Shown: positions 1-5,532, numbered from the stretch's first letter. The stretch: DNA of 5,689 nucleotides from an uncultured Clostridia bacterium (GCA_946533175.1 CAMNBS010000052.1:1-5689), one strand, 5' to 3'. Notes: generated by a model not told the origin, from the sequence alone. Numbers and translations are program-made.

Positions 1-6
1 TATACT
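1..6 (+). promoter_or_regulatory. Possible -10 element of the nifZ-thiI promoter
   Basis: TATACT at the very edge of the window matches five of six bases of the sigma-A -10 consensus. It ends 21 nt before the ATG at 28, the same distance at which -10 boxes are found before the genes at 2757 and 4623. The -35 region lies outside the window, so the assignment cannot be completed. A start about 7 nt downstream would give a leader of roughly 15 nt, beginning just before the ribosome binding site. Confidence 0.35.
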
Positions 7-17
7 ATTTTTGATTT

Positions 18-23
18 GGAGGA
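18..23 (+). promoter_or_regulatory. Ribosome binding site that fixes the nifZ start
   Basis: GGAGGA sits 4-5 nt before the ATG at 28. An in-frame TTG at 16 would place the start codon inside this Shine-Dalgarno sequence, so the ATG at 28 is the better start and the protein begins MVYLDYSATTP, as is typical of the family. Confidence 0.85.
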
Positions 24-27
24 AATA

Positions 28-1158
28 ATGGTTTATTTAGATTATTCGGCAACAACACCTATTGATAAAAGAGTTTTAGAAAGTTTTGATCGAACATCTT
101 TGGAATATATTGGCAATCCTAATTCAATGCATAAAGAAGGTGTCAAATCTAAAAAATTAATGGATGCTGCTGTTACGCAGGTAGCTAACTTATTAAAAGT
201 TAAGGAAGATGAAGTTATTTTTACTAGTGGAGCTAGTGAATCTAATAATCTGGCTATTATGGGTGTTATAAATAAATATCATGATCGGGGAAAAAACATT
301 ATTACAACAAAATTAGAACATTCTAGTATATTATCAACAGTTAATTATTTAAAACAAAATGGTTATACTATTAGTTATGTTGATGTTGATGAAAATGGAC
401 AAATTGATTTAACTAGTTTAGAGAAATTAATTAATAAAGATACAATAATGGTTAGTATTGGTGAAGTTAATAGTGAAATTGGCATTATTCAAGATGTTGA
501 TAAAATAGGTAAATTTTTAAAAAAATATCCAAGAATTATTTTTCACGTTGATGGAACCCAAGCTGTTGGAAAAAAGCTTGTTGATTTAAAGAATATTGAT
601 TTATATAGTTTTTCGGCTCATAAAATATATGGTCCTAAAGGAGTAGGTATATTAATAAAAAAAGAAAATATTGAATTAGAACCAATAATTCATGGAGGAA
701 AGAGTCAAACTATTTATCGAGCAGGTACACCACCATTACCATTGATGGTCTCAACAGCCAAAGCCTTAAAAATTATTTTGGAAGAAATTAATGATAATTA
801 TCAATATGTACAAGAGTTGAATAAAAAATTAATTAATGGTCTTAAAAAAATAAAGGGTGTTCATGTTAATAGTAATTCTTATTGTCTACCACATATTGTT
901 AATATCAGTGTTGAAAATATTCAACCAGAAACACTTTTACATGCATTAGAAGAAGATGATATTTATATATCAACTAAGACCGCTTGTTCTAGTTCAGAAA
1001 GTATTTCTTTAGCTGTTTATACTTTAACAAAAGATTTAGCAAAAGCGCAAAGTTCAATGCGAATTAGTCTTTCGCACTTAACGAAAGAAAATGAAATTGA
1101 TTATTTTTTAGAAAAATTGAATCAAAATATTCAAAAATTACAGAGTATAAGGAAATAG
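28..1158 (+). CDS. nifZ: Cysteine desulfurase, NifS/IscS family (NifZ-type, sulfur donor to ThiI)
   Basis: This is a pyridoxal-phosphate enzyme of 376 residues, a normal length for class I NifS/IscS desulfurases. It should remove sulfur from cysteine, giving alanine and an enzyme-bound persulfide. Visible family marks are the N-terminal LDYSATTP, the TSGASESNN cofactor loop near residues 66-74, the LEH histidine near 98, the HVDGTQAVG aspartate at 175, the PLP lysine in SAHKIYGPKG (Lys199), the persulfide cysteine in TACSSSES (Cys320) and the C-terminal MRISLS arginine (Arg345). thiI starts 3 nt after its stop, so the two are almost certainly one transcript. In B. subtilis the desulfurase next to thiI is NifZ, which feeds sulfur to ThiI for tRNA 4-thiouridine. 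The same role here is inferred from context. The symbol follows the B. subtilis name and is unrelated to nitrogenase nifZ. Automated annotation could equally call it nifS or iscS. All catalytic residues looked for are present. Confidence 0.93.
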   Translation: MVYLDYSATTPIDKRVLESFDRTSLEYIGNPNSMHKEGVKSKKLMDAAVTQVANLLKVKEDEVIFTSGASESNNLAIMGVINKYHDRGKNIITTKLEHSSILSTVNYLKQNGYTISYVDVDENGQIDLTSLEKLINKDTIMVSIGEVNSEIGIIQDVDKIGKFLKKYPRIIFHVDGTQAVGKKLVDLKNIDLYSFSAHKIYGPKGVGILIKKENIELEPIIHGGKSQTIYRAGTPPLPLMVSTAKALKIILEEINDNYQYVQELNKKLINGLKKIKGVHVNSNSYCLPHIVNISVENIQPETLLHALEEDDIYISTKTACSSSESISLAVYTLTKDLAKAQSSMRISLSHLTKENEIDYFLEKLNQNIQKLQSIRK

Positions 1159-1161
1159 AAT

Positions 1162-2361
1162 ATGGAAAAAATAGAAATGAATCGTATTATATTAATTAAA
1201 TATGGTGAATTAACTACTAAAAAAGATAATCGGAAAATTTTTGTTAATGCCTTATATAGTGATATCGTTACTAAATTAAAAGGTTTAGAAATATATATTC
1301 ATAAAGATTTAGGAAGAATGTATATCGAATTTAATGAAAAAGATTTAGATTATATTGTATCAAGAGTAAGTCAAGTGTTTGGAATTCATGCTTTTACAGT
1401 AGCTTATAAAGTTGAAACCGATCTCTCTCTTATTGATAAAACACTTTTACACGTTTTAGAAAAAATTGATTTTCATACTTTTAAAGTTGAAACCAAAAGA
1501 AGTGATAAAAGCTTTCCAATTTTAAGTACAGATTTTTCAAAAAGAATTGGTGGTTTAATTTTAAAAAATAAAAAGGATATTAAAGTAGATGTTCACCATC
1601 CGGAAATTACTTTTCATATTGAAATTCGTCATGACTATACTTATTTATATTTTGAAGAATATCGTGGTGCTGGAGGATATCCTAATGGTACGCTTGGAAA
1701 AGGTCTTTTAATGTTATCTGGTGGTATTGATTCACCAGTAGCAGGATATATGGCCATGAAAAGAGGAATTCATATTGACTGTGTATACTTTGAAGCAATA
1801 CCACATACTAGTATAGAAGCTCGAAATAAGGTTATTGCTTTATCCAAAAAACTTATGAATTATCAAAATAATCTTAATTTATATGTTGTTCCATTTACAA
1901 GTATACAGGAAGCGATATATAAAAACTGTGATAATACTTATATCATTACTATTATGCGTCGAATGATGTATCGTATTATGGAAAAATTAGTCAATAAGTA
2001 TCATGCCCAAGTAATAATTAATGGAGAAAGTGTTGGACAAGTAGCTAGTCAAACATTAACTAGTATGCGGGTTATTAACAGTGTCACTAATATTCCTGTT
2101 ATAAGACCTCTTGCATGTCTAGATAAATTAGATATTATTGCTATTAGTGAAAAAATAGATACATATAATATAAGTATTTTACCTTATGAAGATTGTTGTA
2201 CAGTTTTTGTACCACGTCATCCGGTTATTAATCCGCAATTAGATAAATGTTTGATGGAAGAAGAAAAGTTTAATTATACTGAAATGATTGATGAAGCTAT
2301 TAATAATGTTATGTTAATAAAAATAGAAGATGATAAAAAAGAGTATGATGGACTTCTTTAA
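1162..2361 (+). CDS. thiI: tRNA 4-thiouridine synthase ThiI (tRNA sulfurtransferase, no rhodanese domain)
   Basis: ThiI adenylates uridine 8 of tRNA and replaces the oxygen with sulfur, giving 4-thiouridine. The 399-residue protein opens with the ferredoxin-like region carrying KYGEL (residues 13-17), followed by a THUMP RNA-binding domain (about 60-165). The adenylating PP-loop SGGIDSP is at 186-192, the conserved GESVGQVASQT at 288-298 and PYEDCC at 341-346. Cys345 aligns with the persulfide-handling cysteine of the family. The protein stops where the E. coli enzyme would continue into a rhodanese domain, as in Bacillus. The chain therefore probably takes sulfur directly from the partner desulfurase and is expected to serve tRNA modification, not thiamine synthesis. 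The start at 1162 has AAGGA 8 nt upstream. ATG 1177 is a weaker alternative that would give the more usual short N-terminus. No thiamine riboswitch was seen, as expected for a tRNA-only role. Confidence 0.95.
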   Translation: MEKIEMNRIILIKYGELTTKKDNRKIFVNALYSDIVTKLKGLEIYIHKDLGRMYIEFNEKDLDYIVSRVSQVFGIHAFTVAYKVETDLSLIDKTLLHVLEKIDFHTFKVETKRSDKSFPILSTDFSKRIGGLILKNKKDIKVDVHHPEITFHIEIRHDYTYLYFEEYRGAGGYPNGTLGKGLLMLSGGIDSPVAGYMAMKRGIHIDCVYFEAIPHTSIEARNKVIALSKKLMNYQNNLNLYVVPFTSIQEAIYKNCDNTYIITIMRRMMYRIMEKLVNKYHAQVIINGESVGQVASQTLTSMRVINSVTNIPVIRPLACLDKLDIIAISEKIDTYNISILPYEDCCTVFVPRHPVINPQLDKCLMEEEKFNYTEMIDEAINNVMLIKIEDDKKEYDGLL

Positions 2362-2390
2362 AAAAGGAAAAAATTACCAATAAAAAAAAT

Positions 2391-2419
2391 GTATTCAAAT
2401 GCTAAATCTTCACAATCTA
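2391..2419 (+). promoter_or_regulatory. Candidate forespore sigma-G promoter of the SASP gene
   Basis: GTATT (2391-2395) and CAATCTA (2413-2419) are separated by 17 nt. They resemble the sigma-G consensus as I know it (-35 GHATR, -10 CATNNTA), with one mismatch in each element. Alpha/beta SASP genes are classically sigma-G genes, so the position is sensible. In this AT-rich DNA a chance match is quite possible. The gene could also receive readthrough from thiI, since no terminator lies in the 78 nt between them. Confidence 0.35.
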
Positions 2420-2426
2420 TAAATGT

Positions 2427-2434
2427 GGAGGTGA
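2427..2434 (+). promoter_or_regulatory. Strong ribosome binding site that fixes the SASP start
   Basis: GGAGGTGA is nearly the full anti-Shine-Dalgarno complement, and its GGAGG core lies 8 nt before the ATG at 2440. An in-frame ATG at 2389 would add 17 residues unlike any SASP N-terminus and would place this site inside the gene, so 2440 is preferred. Confidence 0.88.
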
Positions 2435-2439
2435 AAGAA

Positions 2440-2649
2440 ATGAATAAAGATTCTCTAAAAATGAGAGTACCAGGAGCTAAACAAGCTATCGAAAAGATGA
2501 AATATGAAATCGCTTCAGAATTCGGTGTTAATTTAGGACCTGATACTACATCTCGTGCCAATGGATCAGTTGGTGGTGAAATTACAAAGAGATTAGTACA
2601 AAATGGTTTAAATAACATGAGTGGAAGTTATAATACACAAAATCGTTAA
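2440..2649 (+). CDS. Alpha/beta-type small acid-soluble spore protein (SASP)
   Basis: A 69-residue DNA-binding protein of the endospore core. Alpha/beta SASPs coat spore DNA, shift it towards an A-like form, protect it from UV and heat, and are degraded at germination as an amino-acid source. Both family blocks are clear: MKYEIASEFGVNLG (residues 20-33) and TTSRANGSVGGEITKRLVQ (36-54). The first contains the EIASEF site cut by the germination protease GPR. The length is normal for the family, and the 15-residue C-terminal tail rich in Asn, Ser and Gly is variable between homologues. It follows nifZ-thiI, the same order I recall for sspA in B. subtilis. It has its own strong ribosome binding site and a possible sigma-G promoter, so it is probably expressed in the forespore independently of the two genes before it. 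I cannot say which ssp paralogue it matches, so no symbol is given. The gene shows that the source lineage is, or recently was, spore-forming. Confidence 0.96.
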   Translation: MNKDSLKMRVPGAKQAIEKMKYEIASEFGVNLGPDTTSRANGSVGGEITKRLVQNGLNNMSGSYNTQNR

Positions 2650-2666
2650 TAAACATTAATATTAAT

Positions 2667-2698
2667 AAAGGATTACTTTTATATAATAGTAATCCTTT
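2667..2698 (+). terminator. Intrinsic terminator after the SASP gene
   Basis: AAAGGATTACT (2667-2677) pairs perfectly with AGTAATCCTTT (2688-2698): an 11 bp stem with a 10 nt loop. It lies 17 nt after the SASP stop and ends in a TTTT run that partly belongs to the stem. The U-tract is short and interrupted (TTTTAATATA) but further T-runs follow at 2708-2720. It separates the spore gene from the next promoter. Confidence 0.7.
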
Positions 2699-2707
2699 TA
2701 ATATACC

Positions 2708-2736
2708 TTTTCATTTTTTTATTAATATGCTATACT
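2708..2736 (+). promoter_or_regulatory. Sigma-A promoter with extended -10 for the LRR gene
   Basis: TATACT (2731-2736) is preceded by TG at 2728-2729, forming an extended -10 (TGCTATACT). TTTTCA (2708-2713) lies 17 bp upstream and matches four of six bases of TTGACA. It falls between the SASP terminator and the start codon at 2757. The expected start is near 2743, which leaves a leader of only about 14 nt holding the GGAAG ribosome binding site (2745-2749). Confidence 0.6.
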
Positions 2737-2756
2737 TTAGATATGGAAGCTGAATT

Positions 2757-4283
2757 ATGAATAAAGATTTAAAAAAGATAAAAAAATTATATGGCGAAGA
2801 AATGATGCATTTATGTCGAGAACTTTTTCCCACTATTTTAGAAACCGATGGATTGTTATTGAGTATTTTGTTAAGCCGTTTTTATCCTACGCATTTTTTG
2901 GCTATTGATATAAAAAAGAAATCGGTAGTGGAAGAGTTTAAAAATTATATTTATAGTATGGTTCCACAAAAGAAAACTGTTTTAACTGTTACGGATAAAA
3001 CACCTTTTGAATTATTAGCAGAATGTGGATATACTTTATATGAGTGTCATACTGAAGATGAAATTCGTGCTTTTCTACCTTATTATAGCTTTGGAGAAGA
3101 ATTATGTACTTTTCATGGAGGAAGATTAAAAACACGATATGTCTTCTTCGCTGTTAAAGAAAACGCTAGTAAAATAAAAAGAGAAGATTTTCCAGTTCCT
3201 AGTCGTCAAGATGCTTATGGAACTAGTGTTATTAGTATTCAATTTTCACGTGGACCTATTAATACGTTAATGATAGCTAATCGTTATAATCATATTGTGG
3301 AAAATGCTGATTCAACTTTTTCCAATAATTTAGAGAATATTATTGCTGGTCTTACGGATAGTTTTGAGCGTCATTATCATTTTAATATATCGCAAAATCC
3401 TGTTGGAAGTAATGAGTTTATTGATACTATTCTTAATTATGTAATGGCTGATAATGGAATATATTATCGCTGTAATATTAAGAAAAATAATGTTTATTAT
3501 TGTGAAGGCAATATTCTTATTGAAAATGGAAGAGTTATAGGCGATTATTCTTCACAAAAAGAACGGTATATTATTATGGATTACTTTATTCTGGATTTAA
3601 AAGATAAAACAATAACTATGTATGATGATCATATTCATGATAGTTTTATTGATAGTATTTATGGTGTTGGTACAATAAGTAATATTCAGGTAAAGAAAGG
3701 GCAAGATCATCGAACAATTGTAATTGAGTACGAAAATAATAAAACTGTTGAAATAACGATAGATGATCATAATTCGATTATTGGTTATCGCAATGATTAT
3801 GTTGAAGAAATTGGTCCTTATTTTTTGAAAGATAATATTGATTTACAGTTTATTTCTTTACCGCAAGTTAAAACAATTGGGAATTGTTTTTTACAACAGA
3901 ATAATAGAATTCAATCACTTGATTTACCAAATGTTGAAGATGTTCATGATTATTTTTTGTGCTATTGTCAATTAAGAAATATATTTTTACCTAAAGTAAA
4001 ACATATCGGATCTTATTTTATGGCCTATGACTACATGGCTGAAACGGTTAATTTACCAGAGGTTGAAAAAATAGGATCATATTTTATATCATATGGTGAA
4101 AATGTTCGAGAAGTATTAGTGCCTAATATTGTTAATATTGGTAATGCTTTTTTGTATCATAATTATTCATTGCCTGAAATTAAGATGCCGCATGTCCAAA
4201 GTATTGGAATGGGTTTTTTAGCTAATAATCCATTTTTTGAAGATTGTTTGGATTTTGATGATTTTATAAAAAAGTGTAGGTGA
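2757..4283 (+). CDS. Uncharacterised protein with C-terminal leucine-rich-type repeats
   Basis: A 508-residue protein of unknown function. No signal peptide or membrane helix is visible, so it is probably cytoplasmic, unlike secreted BspA-like LRR adhesins. Three parts can be seen. Residues 1-210 are a non-repeat region whose best-ordered stretch runs from YVFFAVKEN (128-136) through YGTSVISIQFSRG (154-166) and NRYNHIVENADSTFSNNLEN (175-194). Residues about 215-345 look beta-rich (YYRCNI, VYYCEGNILIENG, YIIMDYFILDLKDKTITMYD). Residues 348-498 are a ladder of about 22-residue units on the pattern LPxVxxIGxYFLxxNxxLxxLx. I have the impression of similar uncharacterised proteins in uncultured gut Firmicutes, from memory only. 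Its start has GGAAG 7 nt upstream. Its stop lies inside the ribosome binding site of the 88-residue gene 3 nt downstream, so the two are probably translationally coupled. Base composition is like that of its neighbours, and nothing suggests recent transfer. Confidence 0.85.
   Translation: MNKDLKKIKKLYGEEMMHLCRELFPTILETDGLLLSILLSRFYPTHFLAIDIKKKSVVEEFKNYIYSMVPQKKTVLTVTDKTPFELLAECGYTLYECHTEDEIRAFLPYYSFGEELCTFHGGRLKTRYVFFAVKENASKIKREDFPVPSRQDAYGTSVISIQFSRGPINTLMIANRYNHIVENADSTFSNNLENIIAGLTDSFERHYHFNISQNPVGSNEFIDTILNYVMADNGIYYRCNIKKNNVYYCEGNILIENGRVIGDYSSQKERYIIMDYFILDLKDKTITMYDDHIHDSFIDSIYGVGTISNIQVKKGQDHRTIVIEYENNKTVEITIDDHNSIIGYRNDYVEEIGPYFLKDNIDLQFISLPQVKTIGNCFLQQNNRIQSLDLPNVEDVHDYFLCYCQLRNIFLPKVKHIGSYFMAYDYMAETVNLPEVEKIGSYFISYGENVREVLVPNIVNIGNAFLYHNYSLPEIKMPHVQSIGMGFLANNPFFEDCLDFDDFIKKCR
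3858..4250 (+). repeat. Six tandem leucine-rich-type protein repeats (about 66 bp each)
   Basis: Within the 508-residue protein, units begin at residues 368, 390, 411, 433, 455 and 477, with 22 residues each except one of 21. A partial cap at about 348 (EEIGPYFL) precedes them. The shared core is LP-x-V-x-x-IG-x-YFL with small changes (VPNIVNIGNAFL, MPHVQSIGMGFL). The repeat is clear at protein level but the DNA copies have diverged, which points to an old array kept by selection and not to a recent expansion. The spacing fits an LRR_5/BspA-like solenoid. Confidence 0.8.
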
Positions 4284-4286
4284 AAA

Positions 4287-4553
4287 ATGAAAAAAGTTAC
4301 TATTCAAAAAATAAATGGAAATGATTATGTTTTACAAGATACAGATGGTACTTTATATGAAAAAAATATCGAGATAAGAGATGGTTTTGCTCTTAATGTT
4401 AATGATATTATATATTTAGATGACGAAATATTAAAAGAAATAACGCTTTTTTCTTTTGGAAAATTGTATAATGATAAAAATGTTTCAACAAAAGATGTTA
4501 TAAAAATAGTTCATGATAATACCTCATATTACTTACAAAGATATTATGGCTAA
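4287..4553 (+). CDS. Small uncharacterised protein, probably beta-rich
   Basis: An 88-residue protein that I do not recognise. It begins MKKVTIQKINGNDYVLQDTD and alternates hydrophobic and polar residues through GTLYEKNIEI and VNDIIYLDDEIL, as in a small beta-barrel (OB- or SH3-like). The C-terminal half (STKDVIKIVHDNTSYYLQRY) is less regular. There is no signal peptide, membrane segment or cysteine. The AGGTGA ribosome binding site (4278-4283) overlaps the stop of the LRR gene, and only 3 nt separate the genes, so they should be co-transcribed and probably coupled in translation. The pairing suggests a shared process or a complex, but this is inference. The length, ribosome binding site and tight spacing support a real gene. 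Confidence 0.75.
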   Translation: MKKVTIQKINGNDYVLQDTDGTLYEKNIEIRDGFALNVNDIIYLDDEILKEITLFSFGKLYNDKNVSTKDVIKIVHDNTSYYLQRYYG

Positions 4554-4574
4554 AATATTTTCTTGTTAAGATGC

Positions 4575-4604
4575 TTGCTTAAATATATAAAATAATGTTA
4601 TAAT
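4575..4604 (+). promoter_or_regulatory. Sigma-A promoter with extended -10 for ntdP
   Basis: A perfect TATAAT (4599-4604) preceded by TG at 4596-4597 gives a strong extended -10. The -35 is weak: TTGCTT (4575-4580) at 18 bp spacing, three of six matches. The expected start is near 4610-4611, which places the GGAG ribosome binding site at the extreme 5' end of the message. Confidence 0.7.
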
Positions 4605-4610
4605 TACGTT

Positions 4611-4614
4611 GGAG
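4611..4614 (+). promoter_or_regulatory. Ribosome binding site that fixes the ntdP start
   Basis: GGAG ends 8 nt before the ATG at 4623. An in-frame GTG at 4617 would be only 2 nt from this site, too close for initiation, so ATG 4623 is the start. Confidence 0.8.
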
Positions 4615-4622
4615 ATGTGATT

Positions 4623-5162
4623 ATGTATAATTACCATGTTGGTGATAGGTTTATTATACATAGCTATAAACATGATGGAAATATTCATCGTCATTGGGAT
4701 GAAGCGATTCTTTTAGATATTAAAGATGATTTCATGGTATTTGGTAACAATCAAACGAAAGTTATAGAATCGGATGGAAGAAGTTGGTATACAAAGGAAC
4801 CGGCAATAATGTTTTTCTTTAAACATAATTGGTATAATGTTATTGGTCAATTAAAAAAAGATGGAATTTATTATTATTGTAATTTAGCTAGTCCATTTAT
4901 TATTGAAAGCAAAACGATTAAGTATATTGATTATGATCTTGACTTAAGAGTATTTCCTGATGGTGCATTCAAAATACTAGATCGGGGAGAGTATAAATAT
5001 CATAAGAGTAAAATGAATTATCCAGAAAGTATTGATCGTATAGTAAAAGATGATTTAAGTAAATTAATTAATATTGTGCGAAATAAAGAGTATCCGTTTA
5101 ATGCTATGGTAATTAACCAATATTGCGAAAAATATTTTGAAATAAAAAAAGTTGCTAGATAA
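4623..5162 (+). CDS. ntdP: Nucleoside tri-/diphosphate phosphatase, DUF402 family (NtdP/YgaC-like)
   Basis: A 179-residue protein matching, from memory, B. subtilis YgaC (UPF0374) and the Staphylococcus aureus DUF402 phosphatase. These hydrolyse nucleoside tri- and diphosphates with a divalent metal. Shared blocks run in order: IHSYKHDGNIHRHWDE (residues 12-27), ESDGRSWYTKEPA (49-61), WYNVIGQLKKDGIYYYCNLASPF (positions 70-92) and KYIDYDLDLRVFPDG (100-114). The acidic D-Y-D-L-D cluster and the YCN asparagine are the likely metal site. The length is the family norm. It has its own promoter and terminator, so it appears to be a single-gene unit. It lies between the LRR pair and the rRNA operon, with no functional link evident. 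Its role in the cell is not settled in the family; control of nucleotide pools is the simple inference. The biochemical name is transferred from homologues. Confidence 0.92.
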   Translation: MYNYHVGDRFIIHSYKHDGNIHRHWDEAILLDIKDDFMVFGNNQTKVIESDGRSWYTKEPAIMFFFKHNWYNVIGQLKKDGIYYYCNLASPFIIESKTIKYIDYDLDLRVFPDGAFKILDRGEYKYHKSKMNYPESIDRIVKDDLSKLINIVRNKEYPFNAMVINQYCEKYFEIKKVAR

Positions 5163-5176
5163 TAGTAATTTTTTTT
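5144..5176 (+). terminator. Intrinsic terminator overlapping the ntdP stop codon
   Basis: A7GTTGCTA (5144-5157) pairs with TAGTAATTTTTTTT (5163-5176) over 14 positions, two of them G-U wobbles (5151/5169 and 5154/5166). The 5 nt loop GATAA contains the TAA stop codon. The T8 run is the U-tract, extendable into the stem as A-U pairs. The hairpin core is weak (one G-C pair), but position and T-run support termination before the rRNA control region. Confidence 0.55.
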
Positions 5177-5234
5177 AATTTATAACATAAAATATAAAGA
5201 AAAAATCAAAAATGTCAATTTTGTGTAAAGAGAA

Positions 5235-5263
5235 TTGATATATATAAAAAGCAGTGATATATT
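5235..5263 (+). promoter_or_regulatory. Distal rRNA promoter candidate (P1)
   Basis: TTGATA (5235-5240) and TATATT (5258-5263) are spaced 17 bp, with TG at 5255-5256 forming an extended -10. This is the same geometry as the two promoters downstream. The predicted start is near 5270 (G), followed by a small hairpin. If used for the rRNA it would give a leader of about 365 nt. It could instead drive an independent short RNA. Confidence 0.55.
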
Positions 5264-5400
5264 AATGGAGTTGTTAGCGCGAAAGGGCTTTAAAAAGAAC
5301 AATTTGTGCTAATAAATAATATAGATAGTAATATGTTTTCTTCTTTTAGAAAATAAAATATGACAAAAATAATAAATTGCAAAAAAAAAGAAAAAAGTTG

Positions 5401-5429
5401 TTGACAATCATCAATGCTTGTGATATTAT
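5401..5429 (+). promoter_or_regulatory. rRNA promoter (P2)
   Basis: A perfect TTGACA (5401-5406), a 17 bp spacer and TATTAT (5424-5429), with TG at 5421-5422 (extended -10). A9 and A6 tracts (5381-5389, 5391-5396) lie immediately upstream, where UP elements bind the RNA polymerase alpha subunit. Expected start near 5435-5437. This is one of the two strongest promoters in the window. Confidence 0.82.
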
Positions 5430-5440
5430 TAGTCATGTTG

Positions 5441-5457
5441 TGCTTCAAAAGGAAGCA
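5441..5457 (+). other. Hairpin at the 5' end of the P2 transcript
   Basis: TGCTTC (5441-5446) pairs with GAAGCA (5452-5457) around an AAAAG loop, starting only about 5 nt after the predicted P2 start. It has no U-tract and so is not a terminator. Confidence 0.5.
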
Positions 5458-5473
5458 AACAAAAGTAATCAAT

Positions 5474-5500
5474 AAAAAAAGTTAAAAAAAATTAAAAAAA
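5474..5500 (+). promoter_or_regulatory. Phased A-tracts / UP element before P3
   Basis: Three A-tracts (5474-5480, 5484-5491, 5494-5500) have centres about 10 bp apart, close to one helical turn, and end 3 nt before the -35 box of P3. Helically phased A-tracts bend DNA and AT-rich upstream DNA binds the alpha subunit of RNA polymerase. Both raise promoter strength. The role is inferred from position. Confidence 0.55.
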
Positions 5501-5503
5501 TGC

Positions 5504-5532
5504 TTGACTTTGAATTGGTTATTTGATATATT
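5504..5532 (+). promoter_or_regulatory. Proximal rRNA promoter (P3)
   Basis: TTGACT (5504-5509), a 17 bp spacer and TATATT (5527-5532), with TG at 5524-5525 (extended -10). The expected start is near 5539 (G), 103 bp downstream of the equivalent point of P2. This matches the tandem promoter layout of Bacillus rrn operons. A G start would fit control by GTP level, as known for B. subtilis rRNA promoters, but the start base is a prediction. Confidence 0.82.

Noticed and set aside
1162..1200. Thiamine (TPP) riboswitch control of thiI
   Set aside because: Only 3 nt separate thiI from nifZ and no THI-box motif is visible; the short ThiI is a tRNA-modification enzyme.
2358..2618. Minus-strand open frame of 86 codons
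   Set aside because: It is the antisense of the unmistakable SASP gene and the end of thiI, has no convincing ribosome binding site and encodes no recognisable protein.
3858..4250. CRISPR or DNA-level tandem repeat
   Set aside because: The periodicity is in the protein (LRR-type units); the DNA copies are diverged and in frame, with no spacers.
4538..4561. Hairpin AAGATATT/AATATTTT around the stop of the 88-residue gene
   Set aside because: It is an 8 bp stem with only A-U and one G-U pair and no real U-tract after it, too weak to call a terminator.
5336..5353. TTTTCT/AGAAAA hairpin before P2
   Set aside because: A 6 bp AT stem with no following T-run on either strand; likely chance in this composition.
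5177..5400. T-box, tRNA gene or other known RNA family in the gap before 16S
   Set aside because: No GGGTGG-type T-box signature, no tRNA cloverleaf with GGTTCGA-type T-arm and no other family motif could be recognised.
5290..5472. Minus-strand open frame of 60 codons
   Set aside because: It spans the rRNA promoter region, and its hydrophobic Phe/Ile-rich translation is what A-rich DNA gives when read in reverse.
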